DNA from: Dactylonectria macrodidyma
Lineage: Eukaryota > Ascomycota > Sordariomycetes > Hypocreales > Nectriaceae
DNA length: 64,000 bases
Direction of reading: 5' to 3'
Assembly (NCBI GenBank): GCA_020744425.1
Contig: JAGMUV010000004.1
Coordinates: 1,178,001-1,242,000 of the forward strand
The position numbers were made by a program, and so were the translations under genes. Below the pieces are notes generated by a model, which did no database searches, was not told the DNA's origin, and saw only the letters and a list, made by a program, of their open reading frames with translations. Positions 33,821 through 43,900 of this stretch are shown in pieces. The stretch's first letter is position 1. Every line of letters starts with the position of its first letter.

Positions 33821-35143
33821 CTACACATCGTCTTCTGAGCTCCAATGCTCTACCTGCTGGAAGTGCAAGACCTGGTCACCCCAACCCCACCAGCCAGCGG
33901 TCAGGTTACGTGCAAAGACCTCAAGACCGAGAAAGCTTTCTCCTAAGATATCTTGGAACAGGCCACGTAGGTTGGGTTTCCGAGAGTGCACGTCTGGGAC
34001 CGCAACAATGACCTTGGGTTTAAGAGCATCCGGCCTCTTGTGGCCTACGCGTTTTGCAATAATGAGCTTCTCCCAAGGCTTCCTCCACGTCGACTCAACG
34101 TCGAATAGCGGCTCGCCGGTGGTAGTCACCTTGACCCACGTCCATTCAGTGACGACCTCAAGTCCCCAAGCAGCAAAGAGACCTGTGGGCGAGGCGAGGA
34201 AATCATGAATGCTATGCTTGTTAGTGACCCAGACGGCAACCAAGCTGTCTGGGCTGAGGTGGGAAGCAAGTGGGATTTGCAGCAAGAGCTCACGCATCTC
34301 GTTGAGATTGCGCGCTGTTGCGTACTTGTCCGTCCTCCTCCTCGCCGACCGATTCGGCCAGGGCGGATCCAAGACGACGAGGTCAAAGTTAGGAGCTGAT
34401 GCATCGAAAGACTCGCGCAGTTGCTGGATGGAACCCTGTAACGGCTCGGCTTTGGGAGGGAGGTGCGCTGGCAGGCCGGATATCAACGGCGGATGCGGCG
34501 GCCCAAGGAAGCGAGCGAGGTGGAAAGGGCCGGGGTACGACGACACGAGGTCCTGCAGCGCACCCTGAACCGCGGCAGTGGTCATAAGCTCAGCGAGCTG
34601 CGCGCCTGGCGATGATAAGGACGCCGCCTGGTGGGAGTTACGGGCGCCATGTCGCGGCTCTGGCGTTGCGTAGGGCGTGGCGGGCGGCTCGACAGACACG
34701 ATGCGGCGACGGGGGGTCTCAGCGGCCAAGACTTGGCTCTCTTCCAGGGACCTGGGGACGTCGATGAGAACCAGGGCCTTGTCGCGGCTCTCGAACAGGA
34801 TGGATTTGGTGGGGGGGCTGCTGATCGTGGTGGTGGTATTCTTTTCACTGCTGCTGCCGGTGATTTTATTCCCCTGGCTGCTGCTCTTGCTGTCGTCAAC
34901 CTCGCAAGGAGCTGCTACTAACACCGAGTCGTTCCCCATTACCATCGCATCTCTCCATCTCACGGTCATCCCACAATTCCACATGCTCCGCGGCTCCGGC
35001 TGGCTTAGACTCCTAGAGTTGGCGGAGAGTTCTAGCGGGGACTTCCGGCGCAAGTTCATATCCTGGCCGAGAACTCGGCAAACCTCGGCTCGGTCATTGG
35101 TTGCCGGAACCGTCATGCCGGAAAGGACCCAGGTACAGCGCAT
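33821..35143 (-). CDS. MT-A70 family adenine N6-methyltransferase, METTL4-like
   Basis: Open frame of 440 residues. The catalytic motif is DPPW in NFDLVVLDPPWPNRSARRRT. It is preceded by the METTL4-type N-terminal part SILFESRDKALVLIDVPRSL and followed by SLVAVWVTNKHSIHDFLAS, TEWTWVKVTTTGEPLFDVES and HSRKPNLRGLFQDILG. The overall order matches METTL4 rather than IME4/METTL3 or METTL14. The family transfers a methyl group from S-adenosylmethionine to adenine N6. Members are reported to act on U2 snRNA or on DNA, and the substrate in ascomycetes is not settled. Residues 1 to about 100 look non-conserved, and in-frame ATGs at 34945 or 34939 are alternative starts. It is divergent from LEU5. Confidence 0.87.
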   Translation of the reverse strand: MRCTWVLSGMTVPATNDRAEVCRVLGQDMNLRRKSPLELSANSRSLSQPEPRSMWNCGMTVRWRDAMVMGNDSVLVAAPCEVDDSKSSSQGNKITGSSSEKNTTTTISSPPTKSILFESRDKALVLIDVPRSLEESQVLAAETPRRRIVSVEPPATPYATPEPRHGARNSHQAASLSSPGAQLAELMTTAAVQGALQDLVSSYPGPFHLARFLGPPHPPLISGLPAHLPPKAEPLQGSIQQLRESFDASAPNFDLVVLDPPWPNRSARRRTDKYATARNLNEMRELLLQIPLASHLSPDSLVAVWVTNKHSIHDFLASPTGLFAAWGLEVVTEWTWVKVTTTGEPLFDVESTWRKPWEKLIIAKRVGHKRPDALKPKVIVAVPDVHSRKPNLRGLFQDILGESFLGLEVFARNLTAGWWGWGDQVLHFQQVEHWSSEDDV

Positions 35144-35586
35144 TTTCTGGCCTCGTGCCCTTCAAACGTCCACTGTAACGTGCTGAAGGACACCCCGGAT
35201 TTCGGAATCCCAGGGCGTGACCAACGGGTGGGGGTCCCTGTCAGCCTCTGCAACTGCAAAAGCGACTACTGAGCGTCGGTCCAATGACGTCCATGCCGTT
35301 CTCACAGCCGGGGAAATTCTCCCGCATCCTCCAAAACCTGGACAAGCCCGATCCCATCTTGCTCTCACTCCCCCGCAAAACATTACTTCCTCCTCAACTG
35401 CAATATCCAACCCATTTCGTCTCCGACCGACTCGCACTCACTTCTCGATATCGAATCCGTTCTCCTCGTCGTCGCCACGGAATGTCGTGTCCGTAGGCTC
35501 CGAAACCGCCACTCAAACGAGCCACGTGCCGATCTACGGACAATACCGACAATACCCAGATAGTTTCAACACCATCCTCAATCCTC
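35144..35586. promoter_or_regulatory. Divergent promoter, METTL4-like / LEU5
   Basis: 443 bases between divergent start codons, or about 640 if the later METTL4 start is used. Rich in C and T toward the LEU5 side. No distinct motif is recognised. Confidence 0.5.
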
Positions 35587-36795
35587 ATGGACCATGCCTC
35601 AATGACGGAGATCGCGCGCGACACCACCTCTCGGCAGAATGGCCATACCGAGATCAAGGGCCGCGCGCGAAAGGACACCCAAAAGGAGAATATGTCCGCT
35701 GTGTTAGCCAACAATACAGAGGCTGTCGCGCCCAAGCGTAAGACGCAGACCTTTGACTATATCTGGAGGTCCGGAGTCGCTGGCGGCATGGCAGGAAGCG
35801 CTGTAAGTAATTATTGCGCTGCATCACATTGTTACGCATTCACCGCTGACCATTTGAGACAGGCCAAGACCCTCGTTGCGCCCCTTGACCGAGTCAAGAT
35901 CCTCTTCCAAGCCCACAATCCACTATTCGCAAAATACACTGGTTCCTGGTTCGGTGTCGCGACTGCAATGAAGGATATTTACCGTCAGGACGGCATTATG
36001 GGCTTATACCGAGGCCACTCGGCCACTCTCCTACGAATTTTCCCTTACGCTGGTATCAAATTTCTTGCCTACGAGCAAATCCGTGCTATTATTATACCCC
36101 GACGATCGCATGAGACACCCATGAGACGGCTGCTCAGCGGGAGTCTTGCCGGCGTCACTTCTGTTTTCTTTACATACCCATTGGAGGTGGTTCGCGTGCG
36201 CCTTGCTTTCGAGACGAAGCGTGAAGGCCGTTCTGGTTTGACCCAGATCTGTAGGCAGATCTATCATGAGCGGCCCATAGCCCCGGCTACACAGGGCGCC
36301 AGCGCGGCGGAGGCGGCAGTGTTAGCTGCCACACCTCGGGCGGGCATCTTCAACTTTTACCGAGGATTTGCTCCCACCATTCTTGGAATGCTTCCGTACG
36401 CTGGCATGTCCTTCCTCACTCACGACACCGTTGGTGATGTGATGCGGTCCCCTACTTTTGCGAAATATACAACCCTTCCCATCAAGAAGGATCACCCTGT
36501 GGGGAAGCCCGCACCTCTCCGGTCATGGGCCGAGCTCTGCGCGGGCGGAATAGCAGGCTTGATCTCGCAGACGGCATCATACCCGTTGGAGGTGATCCGG
36601 CGCAGAATGCAAGTCGGCGGAGCGGTCGGCGACGGTCGACGACTACGGATCCGTGAGACGGCCGGCATGATCTTCCGCGAAAGGGGCGTTTCCGGGTTTT
36701 TTATCGGGCTGACGATCGGGTACGTCAAGGTGATTCCGATGGTGGCCGTTAGTTTCTACACGTACGAACGGATGAAGCTCGCCTTTGGGATATAG
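35587..36795 (+). CDS. leu5: Mitochondrial coenzyme A carrier LEU5
   Basis: Predicted 382-residue SLC25 carrier from two exons, 35587-35802 and 35863-36795. All three carrier signatures are present: APLDRVKILFQ, YPLEVVRVRLAF and YPLEVIRRRMQV. The LEU5/SLC25A42 group is indicated by GSWFGVATAMKDIYRQDGIM with GLYRGHSATLLRIFPYAGIK, and by GIFNFYRGFAPTILGMLPYA. It imports CoA, or a precursor, into the mitochondrial matrix. The 60-base intron is a multiple of three without a stop, so the unspliced frame is also open. Splicing is preferred because GSA-AKTLVAPLDRVK then reads like other carriers. A later ATG (MTEIARD) is an alternative start. Confidence 0.93.
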   Translation: MDHASMTEIARDTTSRQNGHTEIKGRARKDTQKENMSAVLANNTEAVAPKRKTQTFDYIWRSGVAGGMAGSAVSNYCAASHCYAFTADHLRQAKTLVAPLDRVKILFQAHNPLFAKYTGSWFGVATAMKDIYRQDGIMGLYRGHSATLLRIFPYAGIKFLAYEQIRAIIIPRRSHETPMRRLLSGSLAGVTSVFFTYPLEVVRVRLAFETKREGRSGLTQICRQIYHERPIAPATQGASAAEAAVLAATPRAGIFNFYRGFAPTILGMLPYAGMSFLTHDTVGDVMRSPTFAKYTTLPIKKDHPVGKPAPLRSWAELCAGGIAGLISQTASYPLEVIRRRMQVGGAVGDGRRLRIRETAGMIFRERGVSGFFIGLTIGYVKVIPMVAVSFYTYERMKLAFGI

Positions 36796-38335
36796 ATGCA
36801 ACAACAAAACGAGCAGGATTCGGGCGGTTATTGTGTACTGGCGTTGGTGGAGTCTTCTGTAACATGGTCAGGGGTTAGGGATTCTTGTAACGTCGTCAGC
36901 AACGGTGGAAGGAGGCGCTTCTTGATGTACATAGATTAGAAGCTTCCGTATCCATTTGTTTTCCAATGACGACGAATTCCCGGTGTTTTGGCTCGGTACT
37001 TCTCAAAACGGCTCGCCTCGGCGAAGATCTTTTTCCTTTGCCACTCGTCGGAAGACGGCTGGCTCCGACAACACGATTGCGATTCGTGAAATGCCTCGCA
37101 GCGCAACTCCCACGGCACACAACTGCCGTCAGGTTTTTCATAACATCGCTCATGGATTACTCATCCCGAAAGCTTTCGGATCTAGCTGCCTGGCAACTAA
37201 ACCCGTGAAGGAGGGTTGCGGCCATCACACCCAGACGCCTGGGGATCGGCGCCGTTGAGAAGCTAATAACCTCGTGCGCTTCCAGCGCCCACCGGCGGGA
37301 GAGGATGATGGATTTGGGGGGGTGGGAGTGAATTGAGTCCAATCGCTTGCCGCCAAGGACCAGGAAGTGGAAACGGGGTGTAGGTATATGTCCCTTTGTA
37401 GTGAGGATGACAACCGCGGGCTGGCTAGAGGACGCCGTTGAATTACGGTGGCTGCATTAGGACATTGGCAAGAGTTGCAAGTATCGATACATGGCCTTGT
37501 ACCCGATACATGGACCACCTAGTCTGCGTGTGTTGACGTGTTCTAGCGAATTTGGCTTCCAGTAGGCCTACCACGTAGTTCATTCTCACATGTGCCGAAA
37601 CCAATGGTTTCTCATCATGGAGGGTGGAGAAGTTATGTGCTCCAGGGTATGACCCTCTGTCATGGATTTAAGGCCATCAACTCATTGCATATTTATCACC
37701 GGGGTTGAATGAACAACTAGCACTGGGATTTTTATGCTATAAGTTACATCTATTGCTATAATGGTCTATTGTCATGATGGTATTGCTCAAGTGCGCTTGT
37801 TTATGAGAGTGTTCTCGTTAACTTATGATGATGTGTGCGTGTATGAAGCTAGGTTCGTGAAACGAACCTCGCGGGTAGTTGTTCAAGCAAGCTATATAAT
37901 GATTCGAGAGGAGTTAAGACTTTAGACCATAAACACCAGGTTCAACTAGAACATAAGAAAAAATGCGGAAGTGACTTTATAATCAATCAATTTCTTAACC
38001 GTGAACCCGAGCGTGAGAGCAAAATGAGGTAGGTGAGTGCGAGGCGGATTGTTCTGATTGGCTGCCGCGTCTCAGCCGTCCAATCCCTGTCCCGTGCGGC
38101 TTCGACAGCTCCTCCAAAAATACCTACACGTACAGCCTCAGCCTTTCGTCTACAGCGTCACTTCATCAAAACCACACCACATCCAGCGTCTCAAGCACCG
38201 CTGCCAGCGCCTTGACGGCTTCTCATCTTTGCTATCACACCTTGATACCATCTGCGCTGCGCCAGAGACACGGCCGTCCCACCAATTGCAAGCGCGAAAC
38301 CTGCCATCATCATCATCGCTGCGACCCCCTTCGCC
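36796..38335. other. 1.5 kb spacer upstream of CDC73
   Basis: No gene is supported. The part 37680-38030 is clearly richer in A and T than its surroundings and contains a perfect hairpin (37851-37869). The last 300 bases are C-rich CDC73 leader with short upstream open frames. Confidence 0.55.
37851..37869. repeat. Perfect inverted repeat, 8-base stem
   Basis: AGGTTCGT, loop GAA, ACGAACCT. It sits in the AT-rich part of the spacer upstream of CDC73. It could be a binding site or an RNA hairpin, and no terminator-like U run follows it. Confidence 0.7.
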
Positions 38336-39628
38336 ATGGCGCCAGCGGCCGACCTCGACGGTCTCGTCCTCCTGCGCCAGTCCATCTCGGCGTCCAAGCC
38401 TTTCATCCCGAGCGCGTCGGCCGACGCAACGGCCCCAGAGGTGCCACTCGCGCAGGCCACGCACCTGCGCTTCCCCGAGCGCGCCGCCGCCGTCCCCTTC
38501 GACAGCGCCACGCGCTTCGTCTCCAACGACAAGCCCGTCGACTTGCGCAGCATCTATTTCGCCTGGCTCAACCGCGAGCTCGCCATCCCTGAGTACAATG
38601 CCTCGTCCACCAAGTTGAATGACGAGCTTGGCGCAAAGGGCAAGGTCCAGAACCTCGGCTTTATCGAGCGGCTCGATCTCATCACCTGGCTCGAGGGTGC
38701 TAGCGAGGAGAGCGAGTACATCAAACCTCTCGCGGGTGACAAAGATGCCTCTGGTACTGGTGCTGCCACGACGGCGAAGGCTGGCGCTGTATCGTCGATT
38801 GCGCAGGCAAGGTCGGGCAGAGGCAACATGGACCCTCGACTAGCTAGTATCTACAACGGGGAGCGAAAGATGGGCGATCGCAATACTGTCCTGAGGGGCA
38901 TCAAACCTACGGTACGTATCCAACCTGCTCAAACCCGCCATACGGATCCATTGCAAAGAGGCCAGACTGACCATCCACAGGACTTCTCTCATGTGCGTAA
39001 GCTTGCTGCCCCCTTCATACAGAAAAAGTCACACTCGAGCTCCAACAACATCAGTTCGAACCCGTCTCTCGCCCTCAACCAAAAGGCCCCAACCAGACGA
39101 CCGGACCCTATCATCCTACTATCGCCCTCAGCATCGTCCCTCCTTCGCCTCTCCAACGCGCGCACCTTTCTGGAGGACGGCAAGTTCGCTCCCGCCGAGG
39201 CAGGCGGCTCGACGGCTACCATGCTTCATGTGCAGCGGGTCATCAAAGCTGTCGATCCCAACCGCCCTATGCGCTTTATCCTCGTTGAGGGCTCGGAGCA
39301 GTTCAAGCCCGAGTACTGGAACCGCGTCGTTGCTGTCTTCACAACCGGTCAGACTTGGCAGTTCAAGAACTACAAGTGGAGCGACGCCAACGAGCTATTC
39401 AAACACACCCTCGGAATCTACGTCGGCTGGCGTGGCGACCAGCCTCCTGATAACGTCGGCGGCTGGGGTCATCGCGTCCTGTCAACGGGTATCGACCGCT
39501 GGCGTGGCGAGGGCCACGATGCCTCTCGTTTCCGTGACAAGGAGATTGTTGAACATATTTGGAAGTCTATCGAGGCCAACATGCGGTCCCGCGGTTGGAG
39601 GAAGGATGCAGCCCCGGCGTCGATATAA
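38336..39628 (+). CDS. cdc73: Paf1 complex subunit CDC73 (parafibromin homologue)
   Basis: Predicted 407-residue protein from two exons, 38336-38911 and 38981-39628. The N-terminal part has the fungal CDC73 features (DLRSIYFAWLNRELAIPEYN and FIERLDLITWLEGASEESEY). The C-terminal Ras-like domain begins RRPDPIILLSPSASSLLRLSN and contains FILVEGSEQFKPEYWNRVVA and GQTWQFKNYKW. It belongs to the Paf1 elongation complex on RNA polymerase II and supports histone modification and 3'-end processing. The 69-base intron is a multiple of three without a stop, so an unspliced 430-residue product would also be open. The splice keeps GIKPT-DFSHVRKLAAPF. Confidence 0.93.
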   Translation: MAPAADLDGLVLLRQSISASKPFIPSASADATAPEVPLAQATHLRFPERAAAVPFDSATRFVSNDKPVDLRSIYFAWLNRELAIPEYNASSTKLNDELGAKGKVQNLGFIERLDLITWLEGASEESEYIKPLAGDKDASGTGAATTAKAGAVSSIAQARSGRGNMDPRLASIYNGERKMGDRNTVLRGIKPTVRIQPAQTRHTDPLQRGQTDHPQDFSHVRKLAAPFIQKKSHSSSNNISSNPSLALNQKAPTRRPDPIILLSPSASSLLRLSNARTFLEDGKFAPAEAGGSTATMLHVQRVIKAVDPNRPMRFILVEGSEQFKPEYWNRVVAVFTTGQTWQFKNYKWSDANELFKHTLGIYVGWRGDQPPDNVGGWGHRVLSTGIDRWRGEGHDASRFRDKEIVEHIWKSIEANMRSRGWRKDAAPASI

Positions 39629-40907
39629 ATGGCTCCTCAGCACGGCGGTCTAGGCAATACTCTCGATGGAAGGGAAAAGGAGAATCACATGGTGGGATAT
39701 GTATAAAGAGCGTCCCCTAACTTAGATTGGACTCAAGTCCGGAGGGAATGGTCTGGAACTCCCAAAGCGATGGCGTTGAACGGTTTTTTCACGTGTAGGT
39801 ATAGTTGCTGTCATCCATCTGGCGATGGAAAGACATGAAAAACAAAATAGGAAAGGTAAAAAGACAAGTTGTTTTGCAGTAGCGGACACGCGAGGAGTAT
39901 TTGATCCGGCCAAGTTCTCACATAACCCCTGAGTTGCGAGGCTTGCATCTGCAAGTGTTTAAGCTGGAAAGCTAGCTTTGTCAATCACAGCGTGGTGTGG
40001 TCGAAGCCAGTGCAACTCCCCCTCCTCTCTCTCCGCTACAGACAAACCACACCTTCGTCGACACCTTATTCATGACTGACTAATCGGGAAGTCGGTCAAC
40101 GTCCACGCACTCTGCTTTTGGCCTGACATTTACGCGCGCAGACCGTCGAAGACGCCAACCAGCAACAAGCTTTCCCGCCAACGAAACCGAGCTTTGTCCC
40201 AAGCGGACGGCGGTTTTTCTCATCTTGGGATGCATACGAGCTACAGCTGCATAATGGCACAGACCTGCAGGGAGAGAGCCAGAGAGAAGAGAGAGAGGGC
40301 CATGGGTTGCGTTGTCTTGGGCGGCCTACCGCGCTGACCGATGTTTAAGGGGTGCGCGAAGGAGCCAGGCGGTGGCCATCCCATCGACGGGCGAGCAACC
40401 AAGCCTGACCTGGTATATGCGATGGCTATGCATGGTTAGATTGGAAAATCGCAAAAAGAGTTTGGGGAATTTTTTTCTTCCTACGTGGTATCGCCAACCA
40501 ACTACCGTGCTGGGACTGCGAAGCTAAGGGCAAGTTGGGGATGTCAGGGGGAGGAGGGCCGGGCGTCCAAAGACCCGAGGTCTCCCCCAGTTTGGAGGAG
40601 CGCGCGTTTCCCGGACGAGGCTACGGCGCCTGAGCAAGATATGTAGATACGCACAGGCGTGCGTGCATCGTATGTATGTACTATGGGTAGGTGGTAGTGT
40701 AGATACGTTACTGCATGCTGCGTCCTGCAGCTCCCCCAGGTTCACGGTTATCGTGAGCCGTAGAAACACGCCCGGCGATAAGACCTTCTCGGCACCTGCT
40801 ACTCCGTAGACTTCGTGGGGTCAAGCTTGCGGATGACACCTTTGCAAGGTTCACCAGAGGACAAATGGGCGGAAGCGAGGCAGTTGCAGGTAAATAGAGA
40901 GCAAGAT

Positions 40908-40938
40908 ACGTGGTAGGAAACGTGGTAGGAAACGTGGT
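40908..40938. repeat. Tandem repeat of ACGTGGTAGGAA
   Basis: Two full 12-base units and a partial third in the gene-free region. Confidence 0.75.
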
Positions 40939-43900
40939 TTAACCACCCCCCGGCAAAGCAGCTAGACCAAGGGATCCTGACATGTTGCTACGTACGGGCG
41001 TGTTAGTTTGCTCCGCCCAGATCTGTGCTGATGCCAGATAGGAAATCCCGCCATGGTTTGGAGGCGTGCATTGCCAAAACCCCTGTCCCCAGAGATGGTG
41101 ACAATCCTAGCAGTGGGCATGAGGATGGAGATCCTACGACATAAGGGACCTGGGGGGGCCAATCTTGACACTAACTTGCGTCTTCACCGTTTGGCCTTCC
41201 AAGAGACGACCATTGACTCATGCCCATCTGGCATCGTGGGCCCCAAGCCGTCGGGTTTCGTAAATGCGTCCTGGTGCGGCTCCGCAAGTGTTACACGAGC
41301 ACAGGGCTGAAGCATGCTAATTCTGACCTTGGATCCATTTGCTAGACATCAGCCCTGTTTTGAAACAGATTGATGGGTTTTCGATGCTGTCAGGTGATGG
41401 TTTTTGGAAGTTGAGGTCAAACTATGAGAATAGACATGTGCAAGGCCCCTAAAGAACCCGGGGGTTGAGTGATTGGGTGACAGGTCAGTCCAGTAAAGCT
41501 GCAAGTCAACTTTCTGATGGTTGGACGGCGTCGGCGCCATGCCCACTTGGCGGCCGGCGGGATGAAACGCCGTCGAACGACGAAGTAGTCAGCATGGATT
41601 TGCTGTAGGGGCAGATGAGGGGGGTAGACTTGGTTACTACGTACTGCGTGCTACGTCTAGTACAGTAGCATGGATGGCACATGATGGACACGACCTCCCT
41701 AGCCCGTAGGCTTTGTGGGGAGGCATGAGGGGGAGGAGAGGGTTTAGCCAACAGCTTCCTCAGCCCGGACGGAATAGAAAAGGGGGTTAGAAGGGACAGT
41801 CGGTTGGTGGAGTAAGGCCTGGCAAACGCAACATAAACAGTCCAAGGCTGGGAATCCGCGATGGATACACGACGGAGCTGCCGACCCCACTGGCAGGCGG
41901 TGAAAGCGGAGGTCCGACTTGTCTCAGAAAGCCGTGATATTGCACGTAGTCGTCGGGATCTGGGTCGGGGTGGTTTGAAGGCCACGAGGAGGCAGAGTCC
42001 AGGCCGATCCTAGCTCCCAAGCGCATCGTGCTCAAGCTGTGAAGATGTTGAGCATTTCTAGGTAGCAGCAAACCCACCAGAGAGGATATTCCACGTGGCC
42101 ACAGCAGTTCGGCCGCCGCCATAGCTCGGAACCAATTTCACCAATTTCACCCAGCCATCTCAAGCCTCGTTTTTAGCTCAGCGCCAGAGTGCGCTCTCTC
42201 ATGTCGTGTATCGTCAGTTGCCCTGCGTCTGAGGCGTTTAAGAAAAAAGTAAAAAGCAAAAAAACCTGATATCGGCGCTTGCCACCCTGCCTGTTCTCGC
42301 GTGGCATTGATGGATCCCGGCAGGACAAACAGCCCAGCAATGCAAGGAAGTGGTGATACCTGACAGCCTAGGGTTAATTAGGGTGTGTTGGTTGCTTGCC
42401 TACTGAGAGAACCCCCTCGGCAGGCGTCTGGAGGCGTCTGGAATCTCTGGATGAAGGACCCCAGAACGAACCCCAGCAGCCTGTCCGAAAGGGGTCTGGC
42501 AGGGCCATGAGACTAGGCCTCAATTGCCGTCCCACGTGAGAAGCACGCCACGGACAGGGATGAGTGCCATCTTGATTGATCCATGATCGCCATCCTGACG
42601 TCTTGTGGCCACGATTAGTGGTCTGAATTGAGAGGCTGAGCCGTATCCTCCGCCCTGTAACAAGGCAGCGAGCCTGGGGATGGACTGGGTCACGGCGACC
42701 GTTCAAGCCCACCATGAAGGGCATCCTTACACCGTACTTCGCCCGTCATGCGTCATGCATCATGCTACGGTGTAGTACTTCGTACGCTGTGATTAGGTGG
42801 TTATTGAGGTGGGCGCGAGGTGGGCTCGGTGATGATCTGATTCTAGAGGTGTTTCAGGGCTCGGCTTCGATGCCGCACGTGGTCGTGATTTTGACGTCTC
42901 GATGAGACAATCCCGCGACATTTCTACTCGTTGCTCCCAGCCACTCGCGGCATCGCTTCGACATTGAACTGAGACATCCAGTGCAATGGAGCCAGGTCCC
43001 GGGATATCTAATTCAATAATTCAGCGCCACTTGAAGCCATCATACCGGAAACACTGTGTTCGTGGCGAATGATAGCTTAGCACTCTGCCTGGAGCTAGTA
43101 GATCTGGCCACGACCCGTGGCCTGCGTTTTCGTTTCGGCAATTGGAAATTGATCAGCGCATGGCAAAGTGCGAAGTACGTAGTCTGTGTTCTCCATTCCC
43201 GGTGGGCGGTGGGCGAGCACGGCCTTCAGCCAGTCTGCCGAATTGAACCCTTGTATTTTTTTTATGGGCGCTGCTTCTCAATCATGGCATAGCCAATGGT
43301 TTGGGACGGGTATCTTGCAACCAACCACAGGCGATTAGCCCGAAAACTGTCCCGAATGGAGGCTGTATGATTGAACCATGGTTCCTCCACTTAATTGTTC
43401 TGGGCATCGAATTTTGCTGTAGGACGGCATCGCCGGTATGAACACCGGTGCAATGTCCTCAACCAAGAGACGATGGCGTTGAATGGAATGAGAATGACAA
43501 CCCGTCCATGAAGGTTCCAGACCCGCCCTCCCTAATCAAGCCGCGGGCTACACGGTTATCTCGGATAGCCACCCCAGTGAAGCTCGGCTGGAATGAGGTA
43601 ATTGGCTATGATGTATGTGCGCATTCACACCGATATCGTAGTACCTACAGCACTGCACGATTTGTGTAGTTTGGCAATGAGCCACACCGCTGGGTCTGGG
43701 AACCGTTAACGTGCGCACGTCAACAGAACGACCCGAGCCGACACACATACCATGCCACATGGCTCCCTGGGTGCTTACGACCCATCTCCAAAGCATTGAA
43801 CCAACGATAAATAAAGCCAAGCAATAGCTCCGGCATCACGGTGGACACTGAACGGTCTCGGCCCGGATAATGGGACGCCGTTTGATGCCTTAGCATTGCC

